Source: Mytilisepta virgata (taxonomy: Eukaryota; Mollusca; Bivalvia; Mytilida; Mytilidae). From it: a stretch of 64,000 nucleotides of DNA. Both the position numbers and the translations under genes were made by a program. Of the stretch, positions 1 through 14,200 are shown piece by piece. The stretch is taken from the NCBI GenBank assembly GCA_028015205.1, contig CM051518.1, positions 56,530,372 to 56,594,371 on the forward strand. The letters run 5' to 3'. Below the pieces are notes generated by a model that saw only the letters and a program-made list of their open reading frames with translations, searched no databases and was not told where the DNA came from. Position 1 is the stretch's first letter, and each line of letters starts with the position of its first letter.

Positions 1-2205
1 CCAATTTAATTCTTTGTTATCGTGAGATGCCAGTTTAACTCATTAGAAAAAGTTTATAGGCAAAACAATAAAAAAGGAAAAACATCATATTTTACCCAAT
101 TTTTTTCGTGCCAGAATTTAGCGTAACGAACATCTGAACCAAACTACGCCACCCAGATGCCATACCGATATGCCTAAATCAGGAGAAAATCAATTGCTAA
201 ATAATATTTTTTTATTGTGATTTTTCATTTTAGTGATATTGTTTCGATATATTTTAAATATCAAACAATTACTTTGTCATTCTGTGTGATAATTTTTTTT
301 TTAATTTATAGGACACAAAAACAATCCGTCAAGGGAACACCTGCTTAATTATTAAAAAGGTGGTTGAGAGGAATTTAAAAAAGAGTGAAAAAAACATTTT
401 TTAAAAAGGCAAGATTGAATATCACCTTGAATTAAAACAATGGTTTATTTTTTAAAAGTTGGCCTGCTTGCGCACCGAAAAAGGGCAGGCTGATACAGTG
501 CCGCAAACAAGAACATAAGAATACACCCCCCTGGTTGTTTGCTCTCTTAGAAACAAACTTTCTTGTACATTTTTGCTACATTTGAACATATGGACCAGCT
601 TCGTATCGCATTAGAACTATTCACTTTTAAAGACTGAAAGTGTTAATTCTACGGTCAGCAGAAAGAAGCGTTCGTACGAACATATGAGTTTTTGCAGAAA
701 AAGTTAATCCTAATGCCGATAATGAACAGACTACCTAAATGGGCAGTAGTCGTAGATTAATGTATGTTATCAATTAATACAAGATAATGGTACTTACAGC
801 TAGTACAGCTTGATAACTACATAATGATAACAGGGAAGCGACCACTAATAGCCTGAAAATAGAGAAAAATCAAATCGTTTTTAATGGTTCATAACTTGGT
901 CTTTTAATTCTTCTTTCCTCTTCTTTTTATATTTTTCACAATTTTAATATACGAAACGCCATTGCAGTTTACATTTTTGAAATAGACTATAGGTTATTTA
1001 TTGTTGCATTCACAGAAAAGTTTAAAGTTTTTTTTTCATAATAAATATAAAATAATAAATCAGAAGTTATTTTTCATGCTTTATACATACCATTCATTCA
1101 TGGCTCGAGTTTAACCGGGAAAGAACTTTGGTAGAGGTATCTTGAATCCAACAAGGAAATTCTAATGTAATCTTTCACTTCACAAGCACGCACAAACAGT
1201 TTAATCTTTACACGGCCAGTAGGCCGTTTCCTGTCCGCTGAGATAAATCTCAGCCAAATTTCACTTTTCACAGATTTAGATGATTTTGAATTTTCATGAA
1301 ATCATTAAAGAGGCTAGTCGCGTTGAAACGACGATCCTCGTCCCGTCTGTGTTATTCGGCTGAAGATAGTACCACTGCAGTTTACCAATTTGGAAGTGGT
1401 AGGCGGTGCTTAATTATTTCGGTCGCGCAAAAATATTGAAGCGAATATTATAAGTCTGAATTTCCAGATGGATGGTCCATTATGTAATTTTATTTTCAGT
1501 GTACACTTTTATTGTCTATCATAAAATCTGCTTATCAAGTCTTAATTGAACTAGATAAGAAATTCCACCACTTTGATAAATATAATGTTGCTCCCCACGT
1601 GTCTAGGCTAAACCAAATATATATATATATATTCAGAAGTGTCGCAATTTCCATGCAGCCACGAGACTGTTCTTTCTACCAAGGACGTCGAGACTATATC
1701 TTTTTGTTACCAAAGAAGTTTGATTAATATCTGCAGTTATTAATTTTTATCTTTTTGAAATATAATACAAAGACGTTTTATCTTATCGACTCTGATTTGC
1801 ATATGATTGACAGATGCCGAAAGGCTTGTAATTCGTGAAGAATTTGTGCTCATTGCCTATATCCGACAGAGGATAAAGTTCTTCAAAAGATATGTTGTTT
1901 CAAGTGTGATTCACTTTCTCAATTGAATCAAATTTCTCATAGTAGTTCACGAAATTTGGAATTTCCGCTTAATATTTACTTTACTTGTGATTTCTCAAGA
2001 ACTTTTATAAATTATTGTACGGTGCGCGTAGGAGTTGAGGAGACTGATTGCGCGAGAATACATCTGCATTTTGCACGACAGAAAATGGAGGAAATGTAGT
2101 CTGCTACCACTGATAAATTCTGTAGCAAATTCTGAATTGTGGTGCGGATTTCAATTTTTTTCCGCCATTTGATGTGTGAGAAGACCAAGGATAATAAGTT
2201 GTATA
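1..2205 (+). promoter_or_regulatory. Upstream region and 5'UTR of the collagen IV gene
   Basis: No convincing coding region on either strand. The sequence is AT-rich, with a somewhat more CpG-containing patch at about 1310-1440 that could be promoter or an untranslated first exon. A short AT microsatellite lies near 1613-1633. I see no clear TATA box or transcription start, so the promoter is assigned only by its position in front of the signal-peptide exon. Confidence 0.35.
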
Positions 2206-2274
2206 ATGAAAGAAAGGACAATTCTGTTTAGTTTTCTAATTTTTGTCGTTGTTTTGGACGTTGCCGTCGGAGCA
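2206..2274 (+). CDS. Collagen IV exon 1: start codon and signal peptide
   Basis: Encodes residues 1-23, beginning [10 protein letters not shown] and ending DVAVGA: a charged N-terminus, a hydrophobic core and a small-residue end, as in a secretory signal peptide. The ATG has A at -3 and is the first Met after an in-frame TGA at 2170-2172. Donor is gtaagt, phase 0. Cleavage near the exon end would expose the cysteine cluster of exon 2. Confidence 0.88.
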
Positions 2275-5200
2275 GTAAGTATAGTCTGTTTCTTTTAAGC
2301 TTAAAGATTAGAGTAACACTTTCATAGCAGTTCAAATGGTGATACCTTTATAATCACCGAATCGGACATTTGAAAAATAAGCTTATGTAATTAAGCTGTA
2401 GAATTCTTTTTTTATTTGTTTGTAGTCAGTTCATGTTAGAAAGGGAGAATCTTTTTTCTGAAAATTATAAAGGCTTGTGAAAATGTTGCTTCATTAGAAA
2501 AATATTATAAAGATAAGCTTATATGGCTAATGACACTGGAAGTTTGGAAGTAAATTTAATTTGTTTATCAGAATACATTAAAACATGAAATGTAAATTTC
2601 TAACTACCGGTTGAGCAAATCTATGATAAATTGAATGTGAGTGCACTGTGAGACTCGTGATTTACATTGCTCATTTTTCTGCTTTTGTCCCGAGGAGAAC
2701 TTTCATGTTCTTGTGCATCGTCCCTTGATGCCTTTTGCTGTTGAATGAACATTAGCTATACTCAATGAATAATTTCATATTATGCTTTATAGTTAGTTGT
2801 ATTTCATATGTAATAATCACTTTGTTTATGTACATGTCTGTTGTAAATAGCCCCTCGTGGGCCCTTGATTTGGTGAATAAATCTATCTATTTAAAAATTA
2901 TAATAATTGTACACTTACAAAAAATTATAATGATAATCATCGTTTCAAATATCATCTCATGGACCCGCCGCTATTTCCATACTCTTTCGAAAAATGGTAT
3001 TACTTGGTTCAAAACTGCAGATTTGGAAAATTTAGAATTCTACACTTTTTAATATCTCTTGCTTATTTTGAAGATTGACTGCGCAAAAGATTTTATGGGT
3101 ATCAAACAAGATATATATTGCATCTTCTTTTTCCCTCACCAACGCGGCCACTTATCTCTAACTGGTCGTGATTAAATTTTTACAATATTTTTTTCTCTCA
3201 AAATTTCGGGGAATGCAATTCGATGAAATAGTTCTAGAGTGAAGTATGGTTATTAACCACATTTAGATGCACACAATTTATGGTTGCATTAAAAACAAAT
3301 ATTGACTATAAAAGCGATTGGAAATTATTTATGCTTGAATGAATTTTAATAAACAAACCAAGGAAATATAACATCGAATCACATTTTGTAATAAAGCAAA
3401 GAAATGTGACAACTTTTAAAACAGTATCAGTCCGACCATGCAGCTCTCATTCCATATTTCGTTTCTTGGTTGTATCTGACTTTAAAAAATATATGATTTC
3501 TGGATGAAAATTTCAAATTTAATTATTGGAAATTAAACTAATTGGGGATCAAAGGTCAAGTACGGTCACTTTTATTAGAGATTTCTCCTGTAAAAATAAT
3601 TTATGTATTGAATCATAGGGTTGTCTAAACCTAGAGAAGAGGAGGAAGTCGGTATCTATGCGTAGCCACGGATTCACGTGCTTCTACATCGTATTGACTG
3701 GAAACAGAAAAAAAGAGATCACATTTTACCAAATTCTTTCTTAATCCATAAATCTAACATAAAAAAACAAACTATATGGACTCTGCCCGGACAAGGTACA
3801 TGGTTTTGGTCGACAGCGGTCCAAGATCACAATCACAAATATAATCCCCTCTATAAATTTACTGTATTTCTTCCATAATTTATTTTTTTTTGCCCCTTAA
3901 AAGCAGTAATAAATGTTTTTTTTTTCTAAATTTATAGTAGAATGTTCAAAATTGATCCTGTTTGAAAAAGTTTCATTGAGCTGTCAAAGAGTGGTAATTT
4001 GGTCAGAAGAAAGGGTGACAATATTTAGGTTGTCGTCTGCTGTCTGCAAGAATTCTGCTATCCTAGTGGTCTTGGGCGGACATGGTATACTGCTTTTTCC
4101 ACCAATGTCTACTTTTCACCACAGTGCCCAATTTAAAAGAAGCCACACAAAATAAACAGCAATCCAGTATACGTATATAATTCTTTTGTCCATTCATCAA
4201 TAGTATTCTGAAACTCGCAAATCCGGAGGTCGTACGTTGTTTTAACTTAGACCATTACGATGATTTTCTGATCATGCTACAAAGGCTAAGTACTGAAAAA
4301 GGTAATTCGTGATGGATGAATGAATATTTCTACCAGCATTGCACAATTCTGGTTGAACCAGAATCTAGCTCTTATTCTTCACTTTATCCATTCGTGATTT
4401 TTATAGCCTTTTTCCCGTTGGCTAAAATGAATAATAAATCTCTTTGATGAACACATTTTGTCATTTAACCCGACTTTTACCGGACCAACGCGGCGGATTT
4501 CTTAGATGAGACAGAAATTGCTTTTTTGTTAATTTTCAGTTTAATCTGTTTTTCACAGAAAGTTTGATCACTAATAATTTATTCATGGAATTGGTATACT
4601 CTTAGTATCTGAAACAAGTCAAATCAAAATGCATCAATTCAAATTGGAATCTTGATAGCTAAAGCAATTTATGAGCACATTATGTAACGACATATTTATG
4701 TTAAAATCTTTCAAAATCATTACTAACTCCTATCTGTTAGATTCTGATTGTATTCCACCCGTTGTTTAAGTCTGAACGTAGTTCTCGGTACTATGAGACC
4801 CATTGTAAAGTAACTTGGTAGGGAGATGTGTTTTGGGGAGTTTGATTGCATCTCATCTAAAGTAGGTCACTGTGTTCTACATTACATGCTTCATTGACCT
4901 TGGTTAGATTTAAGTCTAAGCGTAGTTTTCAAGTACTATGAGACCTTCAGTCATGTAACTTGTAGTTCTCAGGTGCTATGAGTTCTACAGTAATATAACT
5001 TGGTACAACGATATGTCTTAGAGATCAGTCTTGACTGCATCTCATCAAAAGTACTGTGCTCTACATTTGATGTTTTACATCTAAGTGAGACCTACAGTCA
5101 TGTAACTTTGTACTGAGCTGCATCCTACACAAAGTAGGTCACTTTGACCGGAATGTCATGCTTCTTAAAGTTTTACATCTGAGTGTATTTCTCGGGTACA

Positions 5201-8200
5201 TATGAAGCAATATCGAGCTACATGTCATTTTTACTGACTTTGTTCTGTTAGTTTATTAGCATTTTCGGGAAGAGGTGAACTTTATCATACATTTGTAGAT
5301 TAATTTATGTTAAAACATAATTTATGGGTCTGGTCCGTAAATTCCACAATAATTTAACTCCGTGCCGAGAGAGCTAGTATACATTTAAACAAATACCACT
5401 ACTCATTACCACAGTGACCCAACTGTGCTTTTTTTTTACTTATGTTCACAAAGTGTCATACATTGATATTGGCCTTACTTAATCTCCAACTGCTTAAATC
5501 AGTCATAATTGTTTACCACACTTCATTGAATTCATCTTCTGATGTTTAGTTTGAAGAAATTCATTAAGAGATCAAGATTTATTTTTTTCTCTGTGTTGAT
5601 ATAAATTGATGTCAGGTAATAATGATGTATCAAATGCATTTTGTTTTACAGGTATGTAAAGGTTGTCATCAAACAACATGTACCTGTGCAGGCCAAAAGG
5701 GGGTCAAGGTGAGTGACATGCAGTGTTTTCCCTTTTGAAGCATAGGGGAATTAATTGAAAGGATGGTAGTCAAGTTTTCTGAAGGATGGGGGTAAAAAAA
5801 TTAAATAATATTATAAGGAATTTTTTGAAATTACAAGCCTGGGGCATGAAATTAATGCATAGGGTTATCACCATGCATAAACCCTCTAGGGAAAACGTAT
5901 AGAAATAAAATGAAATAATTATTGAAACATGAAATTAAATTGTTTCATCATTAATGCAAGCATGTTTTAATATTAAATCTTTCATTTGTAAAATGATAAT
6001 AATGCTACCACATTTCACTACATAAATTAAGATAGGACTACAAATTTAAATTCAAGATTTTCGTCTTATCCTGAGGCACTTGAGTGCCTGTATTTGTACA
6101 TATTGTATCACGGGTAAATTCATATTTAACTTTGCAATGAACAGTTAAAAAACAGTGTAGTTGGATAGGTTGTTAAAGGTGTGAACAACAGAATTACAAG
6201 ACAGAGCAAACAAAAGAATAACAAGACAGAGCAAACAAAAGAATAACAAGACAGATCAAACAAAAGAATAACAAGACAGAGCAAACAAAAGAATTACAAG
6301 ACAGAGCAAACAAAAGAATTACAAGACAGAGCAAACAAAAGAATAACAAGACAGTGCAAACAAAAGAATAACAAGACAGATCAAACAAAAGAATTACAAG
6401 ACGGAGCAAACAAAAGAATAACAAGACAGAGCAAACAAAAGAATTACAAGACAGAGCAAACAAAAGAAACACAAGACGGAGCAAACAAAAGAATAACAAG
6501 ACAGAGCAAACAAAAGAATTACAAGACAGAGCAAACAAAAGAATTACAAGACAGAGCAAACAAAAGAATAACAAGACAGAGCAAACAAAAGAATTACAAG
6601 ACAGAGCAAACAAAAGAATTACAAGACAGAGCAAACAAAATAATAACAAGACAGAGCAAACAAAAGAATTACAAGACAGAGCAAACAAAAGAATTACAAG
6701 ACAGAGCAAACAAAAGTTTACTTAATCAGTCGAGTAATTCATCGATATATATGTAGATGTTAATTAATGAATATAATGTATTTCAGGGAATGGGAGGATT
6801 GCAGGGTCTGCAGGGTCCAGGAGGATTGCCAGGATTTCTGGGTCCAATGGGCCGAGATGGACGACCTGGACAGACCGGTGATTTTGGAGAACGAGGTGGC
6901 CAAGGACAACAAGGACCTAGAGTTTGTTTTAGTTTTGCTTTACTCTGAGTTCCACAGTCAATATATTTGTACTGGAAATTTTTAAGAGACAAAAAATAAT
7001 TTAAGATTCAATTGAAAAGGTTTTTTCCTTTTTTTTCTTTGTATTTGAATTTTTTTGTCTATAAACTAATTAAATAACAACTCATCTGTTTATTTTGCAG
7101 GGTGCAGCTGGTTCCCCTGGATTCCCAGGAAGGCCTGGTGAAACTGTAAGTAGAAGACATGTTTGCAGTGAACCTTTTTGAACAAAAATAACATACAAGT
7201 GTACTGGAGAAAAGAGTTTGGTTAATATTTAAAAATAGAGGTTATCATTTTCCAAGTTATTTTATAATGTTAAAACTCAAAATTGAATTGAAAGATTGAT
7301 TAAGTTGGAAATTATGGCCCTTACTGAATTCACAAAATTGCAACTGGTCTTGGTAGCACTCTAGCAAATATTTTGTTCATCTGATTTTATAACATATTTG
7401 TACACAAACTTTATCTTAAGCTCTTGTAAGCACTCTACCAAGTAATTCAAGCTAGTTTGAAAATGACTGCACTATCTTGGTCCTACAAGAAGGCTGTTTA
7501 ATTTTCCCATTTATTATCTCCCTTAGATAACTGACTTTGGGCAGAAAACTGGTTAATGTTTCTCTGTATTAGCAATGAAGGAATAATAAGAAATATTTTA
7601 CCTTGACTTCATGAATAATTTTTTTCATTTTGATTGAAAGCCTTTCCATATGTTTTGACCAGAAGCATCATCAAAGATGTATATATTGTCAAAATTCCAG
7701 TCAGGGTATCAAAATTTAATTTATAGACTGTTTTGAATAGGAATGATTAGATATTTTCTAGAATTATTTCCCTTTATTGAGAAGATAGCTACTTTCTAAG
7801 TTAATCAAAAACGAAGTGTCCTACTTTGATTATTGTGTATATATTGTAGGGAGAAGAAGGAGTAGAAGGAATTGTTGGTCCACCTGGATTTCATGGCTGT
7901 AATGGAACAAAGGTCAGACTAGATTTATATAAAAATGTTGTAAATTCATAGAATGTCATAACTAAATGCCATAAATTCATATTGTTATATCATTTCTTCA
8001 TAATGCAGTGTCATAATTTCTTACTGCAGTTCCATAGTTTCATCATAAAATGTCAAAATTTGATAATTCAGTATTGTAATTTCATACTATCAAATCATAA
8101 CTTCCATGGTATAATGTCTTATATTCATACGACCATGTCATAAATTAATACTGCAGTGTCACTAAACAAAACAAAGGGTTTTTATAACCTACTCTTCAGT

Positions 8201-11200
8201 TTCATTTTTATATAGGAAGTTACATGTATTTCAATAAGTACCATTCACTGTGAATTGTGAACAAGTTTTTAGAATTGAAAGATTTTGCTTTTAATAGAAA
8301 ATATGTTTATTTTTAATTTTTAGGGTATAAAAGGAGCAAATGGTATTGATGGATTGCCTGGTTTACAAGGCCCCAGGGGAGAAAGTGGATTGAGAGGTTT
8401 AAAGGTAATATATCAAAATATTATAAAGAATATGGTATTAAAGATACTGAACTGAAAAGAATCTTCTCGGAAATTACAAAGTTGGTCCACTTTCAAAAGA
8501 TTGGTCTAGACAATAAACAATTATGGCTGCCATTATGTATAAAAAAAAACTTTTAAAAAATCTTCTCTGAAAAAACTTGGTAATTGGGACCAAACTTCAG
8601 TGAAACGGTCCTTTCAAAATTGTGTCATGGGAACAGACCTCCCACCAATATGATTGACATGACAACAAACAGAAAAATCTTTGAAATTTTCTCTGAAACT
8701 ACTAGGGCAATTGAGACTAAAGTTTGATTGAATGGTCCTTAGGTGGTCCCTTTTCAAAGTTATGTCTATAGGTCTAGACCATCAACCAAAATAACTGCCA
8801 CTGATAAAAAAGAATTCATCAAAAAATTTGAAAATCTGTTCTGATCTACTGCAGCAGTTTAGATGAAGGTTTGATGGAATGGTCCATAGATTGTTCCCTT
8901 TCAGAATTGTGTTCGAGGATGAAGCCTTTTAGTAAATGTTCGAACTCAACACGTTTTCTTTTGACAATAGATATAATTAATTTGATAAAATCTGGTTTCA
9001 AACAGACAGACACCAATAGAGATAATTTTGCAGGACAAGTAATTTGTGGTTTTCTCTTAAAATGAATGATGCCTATAATGAAGTTAGATTGAGAGTTCCT
9101 AAATTATTAATCAACTGTATTATTTTTTTATATATATTTTATTGCTATTAATATGAATTAATATTGATTTTTTAAATTTCAATAGGGTGAGCCTGGAGGC
9201 CTAGGATTCCCAGGTATTGGGTTCAAAGGGGATTATGGTGAACCAGGTCCTAAGGGAAGAAAGGTAAGTTCTTGTAAAGATTTAAATGAAGATTCTAATG
9301 TAATATCTGTTGCTAGAACAGTTGACAAAAAAAATCAATTTGTAAGGTAGTTATGGAAATGAATGTTGTAAAGAATGGAAATGTCTGTGAGAGGAGTTAA
9401 ATGTCATTCTACCATAGTGTTCAAATTATCTGAGTTCATGTCTGTCAGGTTGTTGTTTCATCCATCTGAAACAAGTGGTTTCTTGATATTAACTTAAGAA
9501 GTGTTTGTTCTATGGAAACCAAAAAAGGGTTGGGGGGGGGGATACAATAATTTTTTTTTTTGTTTTTTTTTTTTTTTTGGGGGGGGGGGGGGGGTCAATA
9601 CGCAATAGCATAGTGTATTTTTTTTCTCATTACATATTTCATAAATTAAAAAGAAGATTTCAAATTTTTTTTAGGAAGAAAAGGGTGGGGGGGGGGTTTA
9701 CAATAAATTTTATTGTTTTTTGGGTTTTTTTTTTTGGGATGGGGGGTTAATGTGCAACTTCATAGTGTATTGCACAAAAGCTACAAAAGAGGTAAATTAT
9801 TTTTTTTGGGGGGGTAGGGGGGCAATTCTCCACAGCATATTGTATTGCACAAGAAGCAAAAAATTGAATATAAATTCAAATCATATGACCAATTCTAAGT
9901 TCTTTGATTTCAGTTATTCTGTGTCAGAAACCTATTATGTGTCAAATATTTAAAGAAATTTTCAATTGCACAGTATTGCGCAATAGCAATTAATCTTCAA
10001 TTGCACAGTATTGTGCAATAGCAATTAATCTTCAATTGCACAGTATTGCGCAATAGCAAGAAATTGATATGTGTGCCCTGTTATCAAAACTTTATTATTA
10101 ACAGATTCCATTGGAAATTTGCCAATAACTTTAGTTTAATGAACTTCATTTGAAATTTGCCAATATAAAATGTGCTGATGAAGCTTTTTTGTTTATCTCA
10201 TCTAAACTGCTTTTAAATTATGTATATTTAAAATTTGCCATCCATGACTATGATGTCATTTTCTATTTTAATACGTTTATGGTGTATTTAAATGGGCTGT
10301 TATGGTTGCAAAGTATAAAGAAATTGTTGGGGGGGGATTTGAAAACAAAATTTAGCGGGTGTAAATGAGAAATTGGGATTGGGGTTAATTTTTTTCCCAT
10401 TTCATATTGCATAAATTTAAAAAGATAATTTCAAATTTTTTTTAGCAAAAAAAAGGGGGGGGTTACAATAAATTTTATTGTTTTTTGGGGTTTTTTTTGG
10501 GAGGGGTTGTTCAATGCGCAACTTCATAGTGTATTGCACAAAAGCTAAAAAAGGGGTAAATTTTTTTTTTTTTTGGGGGGGGGGGGAGGGGCAATTCTCC
10601 ACAGCATATTGTATTGCACAAGAAGCAAAAAATTGAATATAAATTCAAATCATATGACCAATTCTAAGTTCTTTGATTTCAGTTATTCTGTGTCAGAAAC
10701 CTATTATGTGTCAAATATTTAAAGAAATTTTCAATTGCACAGTATTGCGCAATAGCAATTAATCTTCAATTGCACAGTATTGTGCAATAGCAATTAATCT
10801 TCAATTGCACAGTATTGCGCAATAGCAAGAAATTGATATGTGTGCCCTGTTATCAAAACTTTATTATTAACAAATTCCATTGGAAATTTGCCAATAACTT
10901 TAGTTTAATGAACTTCATTTGAAATTTGCCAATATAAAATGTGCTGATGAAGCTTTTTTGTTTATCTCATCTAAACTGCTTTTAAATTATGTATATTTAA
11001 AATTTGCCATCCATGACTATGATGTCATTTTCTATTTTAATACGTTTATGGTGTATTTAAATGGGCTGTTATGGTTGCAAAGTATAAAGAAATTGTTGGG
11101 GGGGGGGGGGGGGGATTTGAAAATAAAATTTAGTGGGTGTAAATGAGAAATTGGGATTGGGGTTAATTTTTTCCCATTTCATATTGCATAAATTTAAAAA

Positions 11201-14200
11201 GATAATTTCAAATTTTTTTTAGCAAAAAAAAGGGGGGGGGGGGGGGTTACAATAAATTTTATTGTTTTTTGGGTTTTTTTTGGGAGGGGTTGTTCAATGC
11301 GGAACTTCATAGTGTATTGCACAAAAGCTAAAAAAGGGGTAAATTTTTTTTGGGGGGGGGGGAGGGGGGGCTATTCAGGGTTCAACATCTGCGGTCGTAT
11401 CTAGCTGCGCCCCGCGGAGCATTTTATTGTTACATGCTTTTTTAATAAACTGATTGATCTTATACATGTGTATGTATAGATAAATAGATCTTTATGATAT
11501 AGTTTTATATGTGTTAAAAAACATGTTTTATGCTAATGAAAATACTGAAAAAAGCAGCATAGAAACATTCTCATGTCTTTATTTTGTAGGGAGTAGGAGG
11601 GCTTCCAGGTTACGATGGCGATCAGGGAATGAGAGGAAATCCAGGAATACCGGTAACTTATATAATTAAAAAATAATACATGTATTCTGATGATATATCA
11701 AGTCAAAACTTTTTTTCAGAGTGTAATTATTTATTTTCATCATGTTTTTAAGCCAAAACTATAAATTGAACACAGTCATTTGAAATAAATTTTATTTAAT
11801 AAATTTTAAAGATCTTATTGTTTTTTTTTTGTTTTTTTTTTAAATTTTTTTCTTCAGCATTTTTTTTACATGGCCCCACTCATTTCTATTGAAGTTTTAT
11901 TGACCAAATTTGGACCATCGATCGACCTCATTAGGCCACAGTTTTTTAATTTCCTGGTTTACGGATTTCTTGCACAAAATGTAGGGTCAGTCGGTCAAAA
12001 AAAAAAAGGCCCACAAGTACACTCATACAGACCAAAGGTGCAAATATTAAAGTAATACACATTTTAATCTGGACTTTTTATTTGCAATTTATTGATACAT
12101 TGTACCTTTCTTTGGGGAATTTGTCATATTTCTTTCTTGCTTGCATCATCACCTGAAATACATCAACTTTTCCCCTACCAACACCAGAATTGATTGGATT
12201 TCTGTCACTTCAATTGTTTTGATGTGGAAATAATGACATTTAAACATCTCTGTAATAACTGTCACTGGGATGTTAGGATCAGTAATCGTCGTTCCATTTT
12301 TTTAGTCTGGAAGTCCTTCCTTGGAAACCCATGGTGATCCCATGTCTCTATGACTTCCGGTTCCTAAGTTGGATATTGCATCATATATTTAATTATTCAA
12401 TGTGCACTTAATAAACCATGGAATTGCCCAATTTGTGACAGTATTGTAATTCATCTGCAGATCATTTTAAACTTAACAGATTTTAGATATTTGTTGTTGT
12501 TTTGAAGATATTGCAGTTTGAAATTTTGTAAGGGGGGGCATATATTTCTGAATCAACAACAGCTAGCCACCTGAAATTTTCAGAAATTGAAGAGTTTAAC
12601 ATGGTTATTTGTTTGACTTGATACCAAAAACATTCAAAGAAAAAAAAGAAGCATTTGAAATTTTCATGTTTTACATTGACTTTGCGAGTTTCATAAGTTC
12701 TATTTATACAATTGATATTGCATCATTTTTTGGACTTTGCCAAATGGGGTCATTAAACATCTATATGAGCTCTACACAAAATTTAAAACCCACTTTTTCA
12801 TCCCTGTGAGAAGGGTTGGGTCATTAAGTGCAAAAATTAAATTTCTAAGATGGTAAGGTTGTTGCATATCAAATGAAAGTCCATAAATCATAATGTGTAC
12901 ATTTCAAATATCAAATTCCTGTCCTCCAAAAATGAGTGTGATAGGGTTATCAAGTGCACAAAATCAAACTTCTTAGATGGTGGGGTTGTCGCATATTAAA
13001 TGAAAGGTCTAAATTACAAATACAATACTTCAGATCTGGAAAAAAATTTAGAAACAATTGAGATAGTTTTGTTATTTTTTTTCTTTAGGGCATTCCGGGT
13101 ATAGATGGACCTAAAGGAGCCAAAGGTGATATGGGTCAACAGTCAGAAATAGGACCTAAAGGAGATCAGGTAAGCGGATTAAAAGGATAACAAGGTTATC
13201 TTGTTTGGTGATAACTGGATAAGGATTAAGATTAAGACTAGATATTTAAGACTTTTTAAACACTATTTTATCAAATTAATATAATGAAAGCTTCATGGAA
13301 AATTGATTAGATTTCTGAATCCTCTTAAAAATATAGTTTATCTTTTGTAACAGGTTTTTGTAATGATAATATTCATTTTGGTGAATACTAATCCATGTTA
13401 TTTATTTCTATGAGGAATCCTTAATTCATGATAAATTTTAGGAAAACAATATGATGTTTTGGATTGCATAATGTTTTTTTTATCTAACATTTTAAACATT
13501 TCTTATTATCAGACCAACTTATCAAAAGTTGGTCTGATTACTATATTTATTGTATTTTCTAACTAGTGTTTTTTTATTAATTCTATATATAGAATTAGGG
13601 AGAAGAAATTGAACCATTGAATTTGTTTTTAAAATTCTTTCCTAAATGAATTTTGAAATGTGGTTATTGTTGTAAGCAAATCTGCTTTTAATTTGCCGGA
13701 ACATCATAACTTTTCCCACAAGCAGTATATTTTGTGATATATGGTATTTATTTTTTGGGGTTTAGTGTGCCGTCCATTTTGCTGAACTAGTATACATTTT
13801 AGTTTAGGGGCCAGCTGAAGCCTACCTCTGGGTGCGGGATTTTCTCGCTGTGTTGAAGACCAATTGGTAGTCTTGAGCTCTTTTCTGCTCTTCGGTTGAG
13901 TTGTTGTCTCTTGACTCATTCCCTGTTTCCATTCTCTTTTATAATAGTATGTAATGATACTAAGTCACAGAACTTACACATATAGGGGTTTACCATCTTT
14001 CATAAGATTGCCATTAGTGTTACTGTAATAAATTCTACAAATGACCCGCAGTTTTTATACGACTGCAAAATTTTTGCGGTCATATATTGGTATGACGTTG
14101 GCGGCGACGGCGGCGTCGTCGTCGTCATCGTCCGAAGACATTTGGTTTTCGCACTATAACTTTAGTATAAGTTAAAAGAAATTTATGAAATTTAAACACA

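Noticed and set aside
6194..6709. 171-codon minus-strand open frame, hydrophobic with a 25-residue repeat
   Set aside because: It is the translation of a 25-bp minisatellite; three units make 75 bp, so stops are avoided in phase. No start context or independent protein feature.
6191..6716. CRISPR-like array
   Set aside because: The repeats are directly adjacent with no variable spacers, and the genome is eukaryotic.
9505..9953. Gly/Phe-rich small frames over T/G homopolymers (also at 14697-14924, 15424-15606, 38689-38946)
   Set aside because: Products of long T and G runs in repeated elements; no coding signature.
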